Positions 36,626 through 48,400 of a stretch of DNA of 64,000 nucleotides are shown here, piece by piece. The notes beneath the pieces were generated by a model. It was not told the DNA's origin and ran no database searches. It was given only the letters and a program-made list of their open reading frames with translations. The DNA comes from Oegoconia quadripuncta (taxonomy: Eukaryota; Arthropoda; Insecta; Lepidoptera; Autostichidae): positions 15,621,771-15,685,770 of the forward strand of contig OX438743.1 of the NCBI GenBank assembly GCA_949316235.1, read 5' to 3'. The translations under genes and the position numbers were made by a program. Each line of letters starts with the position of its first letter. Within the stretch, counting starts at the first letter, position 1.

Positions 36626-36800
36626 TGTTGTGGGGTCATGGAGCGCCAACGAAATGTGTCCGGTGTCGATTCACTGAAGTGTGTTCGAGTTATTACTCTA
36701 CTCGAGGAGAGGCTTGTATGAGCCTGCTATCGCGCGCCGTTTGACGTCAATTGTAAAACTGGCATTCATTGTTGTGGGGTCATAGAGCGCAGACGAACTG
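36626..36800 (+). repeat. Direct repeat, 145-bp spacing
   Basis: GTTGTGGGGTCATGGAGCGC at 36626 and GTTGTGGGGTCATAGAGCGC at 36771. The sequence between is comparatively GC-rich and not repeated elsewhere in the window. Confidence 0.6.
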
Positions 36801-36912
36801 TAGATTATTCTTTTTATTTATTTTTACAATTAGTGTTAAAGTTATGAAGTCAAAATTCAAACTCTAGTCGGTAGCTAACCTTTTAAAGGGCAATAATGTC
36901 ATGCCAATGTCA

Positions 36913-37160
36913 ATTAATAATAAATATTCTTGGACATACACATAGCGCCATTTAATTTCACACTAAGCAACTAGACTTGTAAATACTTGATACCAGTTGG
37001 TTGATATACTAAATATTAAACACATATAAATGAAAAACATCCATAACTCGGGTACAACATGTCCATATTCATAATACATACAACATATGCCCCCAGCGGG
37101 ATTCGAACCGCGACGTTTTGGTATAGCAGCCACTGTTTCTAATCACTACACCAAACAGGT
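36913..37160 (-). repeat. SINE-B, nearly full-length
   Basis: GGACATACACATAGCGCCAT to GGATTCGAACCGCG (one base lost from the B box) and CTAATCACTACACCAAACAG. Confidence 0.82.
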
Positions 37161-38302
37161 CGTCCACTTAGGACATAAATACCGGACAAGAGCGATTCGA
37201 ACTCGCGCGCCGAGGGTTCCGTCCTTATAAGCAATCAACCAGTCGAAAAATTTGTTATAATTATATTGAGGTACTGATGCGCAACAAGGCGATATGGGTG
37301 TCAACTCTGATGTATTTTCTCTAAACTAAAACTGGTTTTCGACACCACTGCGTATAAATAAATGTCATAAATTAAAATTTTACATTTGTGATAGGTAGTT
37401 GTTTTGTGAATTTCTCTAAAAATATGTCATTGAGAACATTGTTTTATTTTTACCGACTTAATAAGGAGGGGGTTCTCAATTTGGCCGTTTGTATGTTTTT
37501 CTTTCTGTGACATTTTAATTAATTTCTATCAGCACAAATTATTTTAAATTTTCGCTTAGTAAATTTTGTAAGATGAGAAGAGGGCTTCGGTCATTATCGC
37601 CTATTTTAGCCGGAAGTCAAAACTATATAGCCTCAAATGAAAACAAAAAAATATAAATTCGTCTAAAATTATCTCATTAAAGTATTCTGTTCTATTCTAA
37701 AATAGTCCTATATTTTAACCTCAATTCAAACCCAATTTTCAATAAAATAAGAATCTAATCCATCCATCTATACTTCCGTAAGTTACAAATATAAAAATCT
37801 CTCTGTCTGTTAGTTGCTTGCACTTTTTGTGAAAAACAGTGTAAGTCGATATATATATATATCGGTATAGCTGATTTCAGCTATACCTTTTTGTACCTCT
37901 GTAACCGAACCCTGAAAAAGCTTTATTTATATTTAATAACAAAGAATGACACAAGGTTACCAAGCACGTCTTGTATTTTTTTGCATTTGTACCTATATAG
38001 TTAAATAACAAAGCTTAGACATTTCTTCCTTAAACTTTTTGTTCATCACTTAACTTCAATTAGCTTTATCTATCATCGGATTGGTTAGTTACCGAACATT
38101 TGGACCCTCTAAGTCGCATGAAATAAAAAATATGTTGAGTCACTGAACGTTGTTGAGTGGCTCACTTATAGAAAAAAAGTATTTTCCATTTAAATATCTT
38201 TTGATGGAATTTCACGTAATGTATTCTGTGAGATTTTATTAACAGATAGTGATCCTTACCTGGACATACCTAATCTTATTTTCGTAGAAGCTGACAATGT
38301 CG
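37161..38302. other. No gene recognised
   Basis: Holds the paired palindromes at 37847-37887 and AT-rich filler. Confidence 0.5.
37847..37887. repeat. Two adjoining palindromes
   Basis: CGATATATATATATATCG (37847-37864), then GGTATAGCTGA, TT, TCAGCTATACC (37864-37887). Confidence 0.75.
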
Positions 38303-38395
38303 TTTTATCATCATCGACAGCCTTATTATGCCTCTCATTTGGAGAGGGTATATGCCATAACACCACCACGTGAGCCTAATGCGGATTGGTGGATT
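38303..38395 (-). repeat. Family D repeat next to a SINE-B
   Basis: TCATCATCGACAGCCTTATT, GCCTCTCATTTGGAGAGGGT and AATGCGGATTGGTGGATTTC. Confidence 0.68.
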
Positions 38396-38397
38396 TC

Positions 38398-38635
38398 TAA
38401 TAATAATAATAAATAAATATTTAGGACATCTACACCAATCATCTAGTCCCAAACTAAGCGGCGCTTGTGCTATGGGTACTAGAAACGGATAAAAATACAT
38501 AAATATATAAACATCCATGACTTGGGAATAAATTTTCGTATTCATAGCACAAACATTTACTCCTCGCGGGATTCGAACCCGCAACTGTTGCAATGGTTTG
38601 TCTGACAGGGTCACTATCCACTACACCAATCGGTC
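38398..38635 (-). repeat. SINE-B, diverged full-length
   Basis: AATAATAATAAATAAATATT, TACTCCTCGCGGGATTCGAA, CCACTACACCAATCGGTC. The antisense 112-codon frame over it is not a gene. Confidence 0.8.
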
Positions 38636-39904
38636 GACAATTTATTTATATAAATTTGTGCCGACTTGTTACCACCTGATAGTCAGTGTTCGTATGCCTT
38701 CCCTGCAGGCCACCGAATTGGCGTTATTCCTTCCTTGTAACGTGCCCTCCGAACCACGAAAACACTCGTATTAAATTGCCACTGGTAGTCACACAGTCAC
38801 ATTTGCTTAGATATTGCTTAACTTCGCTTCGAATGGCGAAGCGACTGCGCCAAGGGTGCTTCTTGCGCCACGTCGTTTTATTATGTGTTTAATTTATTTA
38901 TAATATTACTTTTCTATATACGTATATACAGAATACACTTAGATTTTATATATACGTATTTCTATATACGGACAAGTTCGCGACATAATAAATAACAATG
39001 CCACGTTTACCTGGAGGAAAGCCATTATAAAATTTTCGATTAATAAGGTAATAGCAAATTATGTCGTAGATGTTTGAAATAAGATCCAGTCTTCTCAAGA
39101 AGTTATGGGTGAGTGCGCATAACTTTCGAATTGAACTTATGTTTTATATTGTTCATAAAATGCGGACCCCTAAAAAGAATCACTATCACATATGCGGAGA
39201 GTAGTAGAAGCGTTTTCCTTTTAAATTACTCTGGTTTCGATTGTAATGACACTTCTGTAAATTAAAACAAATTTAATATGGTATGTGCTATCTCGTTCTT
39301 TTTATTCCAGGAAAATAGGAATGGCATAACATTGATTTTAATTTTAATTTAGATGAGTTACGTAAGAATTGATACCGGTATCGGTCTATCTCTTATCTGA
39401 ATTTTGACTATAAATAATAAAATTTCCATTCCCATTATCTCGATAACGTCTCCTGATGCCCATATCCGTTCGGTTCCCCTCAATGGCTCCCCTTAACCTC
39501 AAATCATTCGTTAGTAGTTTTACAAGACTCCGAATGACGTCACGAGAATGGATTCGGCACGTGCCGTTACATCCCTGATAGCGTACGATAGTTGTAAAAC
39601 GATTGTAGCTTTACAAATGTACCGAATAAGTTGTTGGGGGTTGACTGTGAGCGGTGAGCTTCAGCGGAGGCCAAGAATTTAGCGAACATAAGAAAGTTTT
39701 AGTTGCATTTTTAAATATCGTCTAACTACTTCATAACCAAGGGACGAGGATGGTATCTCCTGGCAAATTAGTGGTACTTAGTGTCAACAACTATTTCGGA
39801 GACAGAACGCCTTAGTACTAAGGTATATCTACTTTTTATTCAAAGAACTATGTATTACAGTCGAGGCTGATATTGTGGGGTGTGATTGATTTGTATAGAT
39901 CTTT
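38636..39904. other. No recognised feature
   Basis: A TATATACGTA-type word recurs at 38915-38970. No coding signal. Confidence 0.5.
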
Positions 39905-39960
39905 CTTTGGGAGGCTTTTGTACAGCAGTGGACGTCTTTCGGCTGATGATGATAATGATA
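39905..39960 (+). repeat. Retroelement 3'-tail fragment
   Basis: GGAGGCTTTTGTACAGCAGT, GGACGTCTTTCGGCTGATGA, then TGATAATGATAA. Confidence 0.65.
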
Positions 39961-41020
39961 ATTTTGGTTAAATAGAATTTGATGTGTTTGCCATCGACTC
40001 GCTCAGAAGAATAAGCCAATATTTTCCTCTCGACTACAACATATGCTGAGATGGGGACCTGATTTGATACCACTTTGCGACATCGAAATCTAGTACCTAC
40101 TGCTTACCCTTGGGTTGATGGTCCATATATTTCTATGTTGAGTTATGTAGTACATACAACCTGATCAATTAACTTAAATCTATAAGTGTCGCTAAATGGA
40201 TCAAATAAAATTTTCTTATTCTTATATGTATGTATAAAGATATTCCTAAACTAAGCAAAGCTTGTATTATGGATACTAATAATCTATGACCATCATATTT
40301 TTCATCATGTTGTAATATATGTTAATGGACCTGGTAAGGGTACGTACAGGTTTACACAGTTTTAGTTCTATATTGGTACTCGTTTTTCAATTTGAGACCG
40401 CTGTCAATCAGACCACACCTTATAAATACACCAGAGATTTTTTCTATGATATAACTACCCCAAGGGGATAAATCAGTTTGTTATTGATTGGTTGTTAGTA
40501 ACGCCCCGGTTAATTCCATTTTCGTAATTTTCGTCCATATTTTAGGGTCGCGTGTGCATTACGATAATGTATGTGAGAAAGATTTTGCGTTTAGTGGCTT
40601 TAATGTGGTACCAGGAATATAGTATATAACAACAGGCTCTGGAGGAGAAGCAAATGCCAATTATCATTGAAGGTGCGACGGGTGGTGGGTTTCCACCTGG
40701 CATGCCGACGGTAGATGGAGGTGACGAGGGGTAGGACGGAGAAGAGATGTAGTCAAGAGGCTAACCTCCGTGAAAAGAGTTGAGCAAGGTCGTGGTCCTC
40801 GCCCCTATCGGTCCAGCAAACTGGGAAATCGGGGTGAATAAATAACTCGGGAACAACTGAAGTTCTGCGTTTTATTGTAGTATTCACACGTTTACTTTAA
40901 AATGTAGCTTAGGGTAAATACATTTTATTTGAAGTTCAGAAGACAATAAAAGTCGGATATTATGACCTCCACGCATCAAACCCAAAAAACGATTCTTTGT
41001 TTTAGAAAATAGAATTTTGA
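39961..41020. other. No recognised feature
   Basis: A GC-richer stretch at 40630-40840 has no frame of note on either strand. Confidence 0.5.
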
Positions 41021-41280
41021 AATGGAGTTGAATGGAGCCGAATGGAGCCGAATGGAGCCGAATGGAACCGAATGGAGCCGAATGGAGCCGAATGGAGCCG
41101 AATGGAGCCGAATGGAGCCGAATGAAGCCGAATGGAGTTGAATGGAGCCGAATGGAGCCGAATGGAGCCGAATGGAGCCGAATGGAGCCGAATGGAGCCG
41201 AATGGAGTTGAATGGAATTGAATGAAAGTGAATGGAATTTAATGTATTGGATCGGAATATAATGGTGTACAATGGAATAT
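41021..41280. repeat. Minisatellite, 10-bp unit AATGGAGCCG, about 26 units
   Basis: Twenty near-identical decamers from 41021 to 41220, with no indel, then six degenerate units to 41280 (AATGAAAGTG, AATGGAATTT and so on). Variants: AATGGAGTTG at 41021, 41131 and 41201; AATGGAACCG at 41061; AATGAAGCCG at 41121. Because 10 is not divisible by 3, every frame repeats each 30 bp and the minus strand has a 98-codon open frame coding HSAPFGSIRL repeats, not a gene. Confidence 0.92.
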
Positions 41281-42833
41281 TGATTTATTTACCACCACAA
41301 AACAAATCCTCTACAATATCCTCGATTCGAATGCATATCAAAATTGTGTTATTAGTACTTATAATTATAAATAATCGAATGACATCCAGTCCAGCCATGT
41401 GTTTCGAATAACTACGGCCGTGTTGACGTTTTTATACGCTTAGCCCGCGTGTGAAGTTCCTATAATTGTTCTTTTACGGTTTGTTATGATGCCAACGCAG
41501 CGTTCAGCGGATGATGACAGTTTTATGAGATGATAATACGATTTATTGGGTGCTTTGGCATGGTTAGTGCTTCTGCAGTATTCTGATGTAGCGCACCATT
41601 GTTGGCTTACTATAGGTGGTGTTTAGTCAATAGACATAACAGGCTGGCTATATACAGCTTCAAACAATCGTATACCTGGTATTACAAGATTTGTGCCTCC
41701 AACTACCTATTTTTTGTTGGTGTTTTATTACATACAGTCACGAGCCTTATCCCAAATGGGGTGGTTCGAAATATATAGAAATGCACACGTGACAAGGGAT
41801 GAGCCTGTCGCCTCTTAAACGTACAAGTCTATAGATGTTTTTGGTGTAAAGTCCCTTAGTCGCCTTTGACGACACCCACGCGAGAAGATGGGTTGGTTCT
41901 ATTATTTCTACGTGCTGACATCAAACGGCGCAGGTGTTTTATTGAAAAATAAAATAATTATTTAATATTTATTTGAATTGTTTTACTAGGCTTTGTTTAA
42001 TTACATAATTTCATTGTTTACTCTAACATGAAACAAATAAAGCAAAAAGTTATAATTGTAAATTTTCTCTTTGATACACCAAATAAATTAAAACTACAAT
42101 ATATGATACCCTAATATCTAAATAGCTACGACAATTGCGTTGTAGGTTACTAAAATCATTACTGACAAAATTTTTTGTGATGTTATAAGGGACTCTCGTG
42201 ACACGTGTCTTACTCGGATATTACCGGTTTTTGCACTCTTAAGGTGCAGATAGCAAATCATAAAGAATCACTTTACCCAGACATATATTTAATTATTTTA
42301 TTAAAATTATCATCTAATGTCCAGCCGTGGTGCTTTCAAAAATTCCTCACTGAACCCCAGTTAGAGGCTGTACCCCAATAGTGGGGATGGGGGGGGAGAT
42401 AGATGGGCAGGGAGTTTACATTACTCCATAAAACGTTTACAAACATTTTGTCCTTAAGCAGTTTTGAAATTGGGCGAGCGACCTATTTTTACCCGATTGA
42501 GCCAGGAAATAGGGTAATGTTTTTCAGTAGTGGGCTTAACCTCCTGCAGTACATATGCAGACTTCTATGTTACCTCCTGTAGGCTTAATCGACTTTGAAG
42601 TTCAAGTTGTCTTGATCCCCAGAGTGATCATGAGACCATGAATTTGTCAGTTAGCTTTTATAACACCCATGGAAAGAGATGAGTTGATTGTATTTGTTTT
42701 GTTTGTCAGAAATGAGGCAGTAGAATTTGCCCATTAGGAATGAATCAAGGAATCAACTGAGAGTTTTTTAGCGTGTAAAATGTCTTATACGATTTGAGTC
42801 AAAGCTTATTACACGGAATCATTAAATGAAGAT
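41281..42833. other. Mostly unannotated
   Basis: Apart from the family F copy (41745) and a family D scrap at 42350-42392 there is nothing I can name. Confidence 0.5.
41745..41925 (+). repeat. Dispersed repeat, family F, internally deleted
   Basis: CCCAAATGGGGTGGTTCGAA joins directly to ATATATAGAAATGCACACGT, so about 80 bp in the middle are missing compared with the other copies. It ends GAAGATGGGTTGGTTC. Confidence 0.7.
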
Positions 42834-42877
42834 ATTTCTATTTGCTACCGTCACTTATGACGGTAGCAAATAGAAAT
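42834..42877. repeat. Perfect hairpin, 20-bp stem, 4-base loop
   Basis: ATTTCTATTTGCTACCGTCA, loop CTTA, then the exact complement. Located 60 bp from the tail of the non-LTR element. Confidence 0.8.
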
Positions 42878-42938
42878 GTACCTTAGTACATCATTTTATT
42901 TTTCATAATTTTATTACATACAAGTATAAGTTTGTGAT

Positions 42939-42940
42939 AT

Positions 42941-42975
<35 letters not shown>

Positions 42976-45020
42976 TTTTAAGAACACAAACAGTCAAAGC
43001 ATAATACAAGAAACATATTGGTAAAATAATAATTCTTTGACAAACAGTGTCCACAGATAAAATTTTTCAGAAAACATTTTCATTTAACACCACCAGAACT
43101 ATAACAGACAAATACATCGACATGCCCAAAAAAAATAAAATAAAATAAAAGTGCATGAACAACCACAGTCCCGGCTTATCTGTTTTTTTTTTTTATCATT
43201 TTCTATGTAAATTATATTTTATTCTTGTGCAGTAAATTATACTACATGAGAATAATACTTGATTCTTGCCATGAACAAAAAAGTGTTTGATAAATCAGAA
43301 TACAGGGAGCCAGTGATACCCACGCACTTCTGTGGATTACCATACCATTTAACCAAAACATAATGCACACAAAAAGAGACTAACTATAATCACTTAACTA
43401 AACAAACTTAATTAATTTGTACTGGAAGCTATTCTGCTGACTTTTGACCTGTATTGACCCAATGAAGAATTGAATATATCAATTTCAATGAAAGTTTTGT
43501 TATACGAATCACACGCACGCATAACAAAAGTATTTTTTCCGAAATTTGTTCTATGCATCGGAACGCTAAAAAGCCGTTTGATTCGCACACTACGCTGAGG
43601 ACAAATGAAGCCTAGCCTTTGCACTAGATAGGTGCTATCTATATGATGGTTCAGAATTTTATAAAGGAATATCTGGTCCTTAATTTCTCTACGTACTTTA
43701 AGTTGTACAAATGGCGAAGAAACCGCAGACAAATAGTTCTTACTAATTCGGTAGCTAATATGTTTGATGAACTTCTGTTGTATACGATCAATTTGGTTGT
43801 TATAAACATTATATATGGGATTCCAGACTGTTGAGGCATATTCCAAATGTGACCGAACAAACGAGTTATAAAGGAGAACAAGAGTAGAACTCTTTTTAAA
43901 TACTTTTCCTGTTCGGAGTACCAGACCAAGCATCTTAAATGCTTTATTCGTCATCTGATCAATGTGATTCCTAAATAATAATTTATCATCAAGCAGTACA
44001 CCCAGATCTCTCAACCCAGTCACACGTGCTATAGGGATTTTATCGAAACAATACTTATAATTAATATTTGTAATTTTGCGACTGAATGTTATGACTTGAC
44101 ACTTGTCTATATTAAGTTGTAGACCATTCAAAATACAATATCTCCATAGATTATCAAGGTCTGATTGAAACAATATGCAGTCATTGTGACTTGTTATAAT
44201 TTTAAAAATTTTATTGTCATCAGCGTATAAAAGAAAATTTGTATTGGAAAATACATTGGAGATATCATTAATAAATACATTAAATAAAAGGGGACCAAGA
44301 TGAGAGCCCTGAGGCACACCAGAAGTAACTGGCACAAAGGAGGATTGGAAGCCTTTAACCGTTACCGCTTGACTACGATTGCGTAAATATGATTCAAACC
44401 AACGAAGTAAACTGCCGTGCACACCGAACTCTTCTAATTTCATTATTAGTAATGGATGACAAATTTTATCGAAGGCTTTCGAATAGTCAGTGTACACTGC
44501 ATCCACCTGCAAGCCCTTATCCATCGCAGAGGAAACGAAGTCCAAAAACTCACACAAATTGCTCTCAGTTGATCGTTTAGAAACAAAACCGTGTTGTTGA
44601 GGAATAATCAGCGGTCTTATACTTGTTACTATTTTATCATAAACTATTTTCTCGAACATTTTTGGTATTATGGATAATTTAGAGATTGGACGATAATTGC
44701 TAATGTTATGCCTGTCACCACTTTTGAAGATCGGGGTTACAAAAGATTGCTTCCAAACGATAGGAAATACGCCAGATTTTATAGATTCATTAAATAGAAT
44801 ACTAAGAGGAATTGAGAGCTCAGAAGAACACTCCCTTAGAAATTGCGGTGGAATACCGTCAGGGCCTGCCCCTTTGTGCACATCAAGAGAGGAAAGATAT
44901 TTTTTTACGGTATAATGTGACATACTCGCACTTGAAATTGACAAAGTGGAGTTACCATTTCTAACTGACCGAGACTGTAGCTGCATTGAAATTGGTGGGG
45001 ATACAAAAACTGACTGAAAA
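42939..45020 (-). mobile_element. Non-LTR retrotransposon, 5'-truncated, jockey/CR1-type
   Basis: The element reads on the minus strand: reverse transcriptase frame, about 430 bp of 3' UTR, then a (TTTA)n tail at 42939-42980, a typical non-LTR 3' end. The endonuclease and ORF1 are missing, so the copy is 5'-truncated. The frame stays open upstream of the first Met to about 45073, but family-like sequence (QSVFVSPPISM) fades near 45030, so the 5' junction is uncertain by a few tens of bases. I could not find a clean target-site duplication. It lies just downstream of the JHBP gene in the same orientation. Confidence 0.85.
43412..44986 (-). CDS. Reverse transcriptase of a non-LTR retrotransposon (partial ORF2)
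   Basis: 524 residues uninterrupted. The reverse transcriptase fingers and palm are clear: HKGAGPDGIPPQFL (37-50), NYRPIS (97-102), the motif A aspartate in VYTDYSKAFD (164-173), SGVPQGSHLGPLLF (222-235), and the catalytic YADD at 254-257. A thumb-like LRDLGVLLDDKLLFRNHID follows, then about 180 residues of C-terminal region. Known role: copies element RNA into DNA at a nicked target site. The upstream endonuclease is absent because the copy is truncated. The lack of stops or frameshifts suggests a recent insertion. The clade (jockey, CR1, Daphne or Kiri-like) cannot be fixed without a tree. The Met used as start is internal to the original ORF2. Confidence 0.9.
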   Translation of the reverse strand: MQLQSRSVRNGNSTLSISSASMSHYTVKKYLSSLDVHKGAGPDGIPPQFLRECSSELSIPLSILFNESIKSGVFPIVWKQSFVTPIFKSGDRHNISNYRPISKLSIIPKMFEKIVYDKIVTSIRPLIIPQQHGFVSKRSTESNLCEFLDFVSSAMDKGLQVDAVYTDYSKAFDKICHPLLIMKLEEFGVHGSLLRWFESYLRNRSQAVTVKGFQSSFVPVTSGVPQGSHLGPLLFNVFINDISNVFSNTNFLLYADDNKIFKIITSHNDCILFQSDLDNLWRYCILNGLQLNIDKCQVITFSRKITNINYKYCFDKIPIARVTGLRDLGVLLDDKLLFRNHIDQMTNKAFKMLGLVLRTGKVFKKSSTLVLLYNSFVRSHLEYASTVWNPIYNVYNNQIDRIQQKFIKHISYRISKNYLSAVSSPFVQLKVRREIKDQIFLYKILNHHIDSTYLVQRLGFICPQRSVRIKRLFSVPMHRTNFGKNTFVMRACDSYNKTFIEIDIFNSSLGQYRSKVSRIASSTN

Positions 45021-45114
45021 ATATAGGTAGGTATACGACATAACGAAACTATAGGTAAAGGTTATATTTTTAGCTACTTGCCTACAAAGCTCTTAAATAA
45101 TGTGTAATTCAAAT

Positions 45115-45120
45115 TTTAAT
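45115..45120 (-). terminator. Candidate polyadenylation signal of the JHBP/takeout gene
   Basis: ATTAAA on the minus strand about 165 bp past the stop codon. It is the first near-consensus hexamer downstream; no AATAAA occurs between the stop and the retrotransposon's 5' junction. Weak on its own, since the region is AT-rich. Confidence 0.3.
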
Positions 45121-45282
45121 GCGGAAAGAGAGGTACGAGAAATATTAAAAGTATTAACACTGAGGCAAAGATAATTTCTTTGGCAAATTACTTCGAATTA
45201 CCATACTTACACTTACATTTTTTTTCCATTACATTGATTAATACTAGCCATAGGTATTTAAAGGAACATTGGGATAGGAACA

Positions 45283-45434
45283 TTATTCTAATATCAAATC
45301 TTCGGCAGGCACCTTATGGAAGAAGTGGTTGATAATCTTAACGACTTTACTGAGGATTGCTTTGACAATTGGAGGAGCTACTTCGCCAAGGACATCGTTT
45401 GCGTTGCTGGCTAGTAATGCTCTGATGGCACGTG
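45283..45434 (-). CDS. Exon 5 (terminal) of the JHBP/takeout gene
   Basis: The acceptor TTTCAG|CACGTGCC completes T+CA = Ser, then 49 codons and TAA at 45285-45283. The product ends NANDVLGEVAPPIVKAIL, then HFFHKVPAEDLILE, the standard C-terminal helix and PxEDL-like tail of takeout/JHBP proteins. Confidence 0.92.
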
Positions 45435-48400
45435 CTGAAACAAAAATGATTAAGTTAATTATAAGGGTCGAATGGTCTATATTCTTCGCCATAACATGGA
45501 TATTTGTATAAGTAATTCCGGTTCTCGCGCATGTAAAAACATAGTTTTTCTTTTTTTTTTTGGTCACTTACACCAATCCTCTAGTCCCAAAGTATACTAG
45601 ATAACGTATAAACATACATATACATTGTAAATAATATTTAAAAATAAATGTTCGTATTTATCATACAAACAATTACCCTTCGCGGGATTGGAACCCACAA
45701 CTGTTGGTTTCGCAGGTAGCGTCAATCCATTAACATAACTAAACTAAATTAGAGCGATTTTAAGTTTTCAATAGTGATAGAAAAAATGCAATATATAGGT
45801 TCTTTTAAATTCAATATTTCGAAAATATATTCTACAGAATTTTTAGATGTATGTATCCTCCTTATATGTACGTATAAAGTGTCAATAGAATTCAGTTACC
45901 TATCTATAAATAGAAAATTTACAAAAGCCCAGAGAAAAGAATTAAAAATAGTTAAGAAGCTATCGTCAAGTCTAATCTAAAATATGAAAAAAAAAATATT
46001 AGGTTGGTCCAGAAAGACTAGACATAAATATACATACGTATGTGTGACGGTCAAACACATAACACACTTTACCCATTAACAGGAAAAAACACTGATATTC
46101 TACCACAGCCGGAGTACTTAGTAGGTATAATCACTTACAGAGTTCCTCGTTTCCATCAAAAAGGTTGGTCAGATCAATTTCAGCCTTGTCTTTCAGCTCG
46201 TATGAATGTCTCCAGGCCTTGACATCCCAGTGTTTGACACCATCCTTATCTATCCTCTCACCCATGTCGCCTTCCACGTTGATCAAAATCTTATCTGGAA
46301 AGGAAAAATCTAATGCAAATCGGGTAGATGATATGAATCATTTATCAGCGGTGGGATTCGCTCCATTGGCCTCAAACCCTTCTCCACCCCTCCGTGTATG
46401 AGCCAGGATCGACAGCGGTGCAGCTGAACGCCGCTTGCTGAAGGTAAGCGAGTCTCGTGAAATGACTTTAAGCTAACCTGGGCTCCAAAATCGGGTGTGT
46501 AATGTTTGATATAATAACAAAAAATATAATTTTATTAGACATAACACTCACTTGATATAATTTTCAAAAGGCATAAAGTTATTTAATGTAATTTCATTTA
46601 GTATAATGTTTACGAAACATAACAATAATTTGGTAGATTAGATTAGATTAGATTTATTTAGTTCACTTTTACAATAGCATGTCATACATACAGTTTCGTA
46701 AATTTATGAAATTTAAAATAAAAGTGATTGTCAAACATAAAACAAAAAATAATAACATAAAAAACAAATTCCTGTATACAATAGTAAAACATATTGTTAT
46801 ATGTATGTCAAAATTAATTAAGAAAGTAAGTATAACAACACTTGGCATAATAAATTATAAAATATTTTCATTTCATATATATTCATTTGTTATAACGTTC
46901 ATTTCATATAATATAATATCGTAGTATATAATTATGGTTTGTGATAATGTTCACTAGACATAATTTTCATTTCACATAATGGTCTCTTCATCAAATTCAT
47001 ACAACAATAAACAAGTAACGCGCGCGAAGCGAAGCTGCGAGAATCAAGCAAAAAACTAGAGGAGAGATTAGGTTCGAAGGTTAGTTCGGGTGTTAGTTAT
47101 TTTTTTTTATGACTACACAGACCTATTGTTCATTATATGAAATGAAATTATATCAAATGAACATTATAGAAAGTAAATATTATGTTAAACGAATGTTGTA
47201 TCAAGTGAAATTCAATCTTATGAAATTTTGAAAGAACGTTATATCGTTTGAAAATTATACTAAACAAAATTATATCAAATGTAATTATACAATCTGATAA
47301 TTAGACTTTTTGTTATTATATCTAACATAACACACCCTCCAAAATCATTTAAGAGGGTTGATCCCACACGGTTGTCCATACAAACTTTCAAGTAGAAATT
47401 TTTCGAAACGAATGAACAGATTCAATCGATTGGTGTGTCTGAATGTTTATACATATATTCTTAAAAAAAAGGTTAATTTTTACATACTCTTATGTTGTTA
47501 TCATATGCCTTACTTAGCTAGATTCGCATATAATCTTACGAAAATATAATGTACATACATACATAAAGTCACGCCTGTTTCCTGTTTTTATATAATGTAT
47601 ATGTCTGAGATTAAGCAATTTTAGGGTACCGTAACTCAAATGAAAAAAGGAACACTTATATGATCACCTCGTTGTCGATAGACAGAAATAGAGTCTTGAT
47701 AGACGTGTCAAGACCACTTTTCTCAGAAAGTTGTACCAAATACGGTCTATAGTCATTTGGAACGGTAATAAATTCGATCCATATCATATGCGCAAATAAA
47801 TCATAACGTATAGGGTACTCCTCCTAGACAAGAATATTGTTTTTGTGATTAGAAACTTATATTTCCAGACACGATTCCCGTCTACGCGCTATCTACGAAC
47901 AAGTTTGTACGGAACCGTCATTGCGCAGAGACAGATTCGCACTTGTCCAGTTTTTATTAGATACTTACACTAATAGATTGAAATAACCCGTGCATTGTTC
48001 AAAAGCTACATAGAGTAGAAGTACAAAAATAAAAGATCTTTTAAGAAATAATTAATGACCGACTATGTTCCTTTGAAAACAACACACCTACTTCCTACTA
48101 AGCAGAAACTATAAAAAAGCTGTAGAGAAAAAGCCTCATCAATTGAGACGTGACCTGGTGATTAAGGTCTCATTACTTTGAGGCGGCAAATCGTTCCAGC
48201 AATCATATGTCATTCTTTGCATAATGTTTTTTAAGATGCCAAATGTCATTCCTTGTATTGTTGCATAAATTAGCAAAAAAAAAACTAAGATTTCCTTGTG
48301 ACTAAACATGAACAAATTAAAAAGGTAACATTCAAGGTTATATTTGACGATAATTTATAGGACCAGTTGTTCGACATTCGTTATATCGTAAGGTCACCAA

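Noticed and set aside
38276..38614. 112-codon frame on the minus strand
   Set aside because: It covers a SINE-B and a family D repeat; the frame is an accident of those repeats.
40976..41272. 98-codon frame with HSAPFGSIRL repeats
   Set aside because: Every frame of a 10-bp tandem array repeats each 30 bp, so openness carries no information. No signal peptide or flanking coding sequence.
43643..44915. Plus-strand frames inside the reverse transcriptase
   Set aside because: Antisense shadows of the RT coding sequence.
45774..45980. 68-codon plus-strand frame in intron 4
   Set aside because: No motif or context; intronic and antisense to the host gene.
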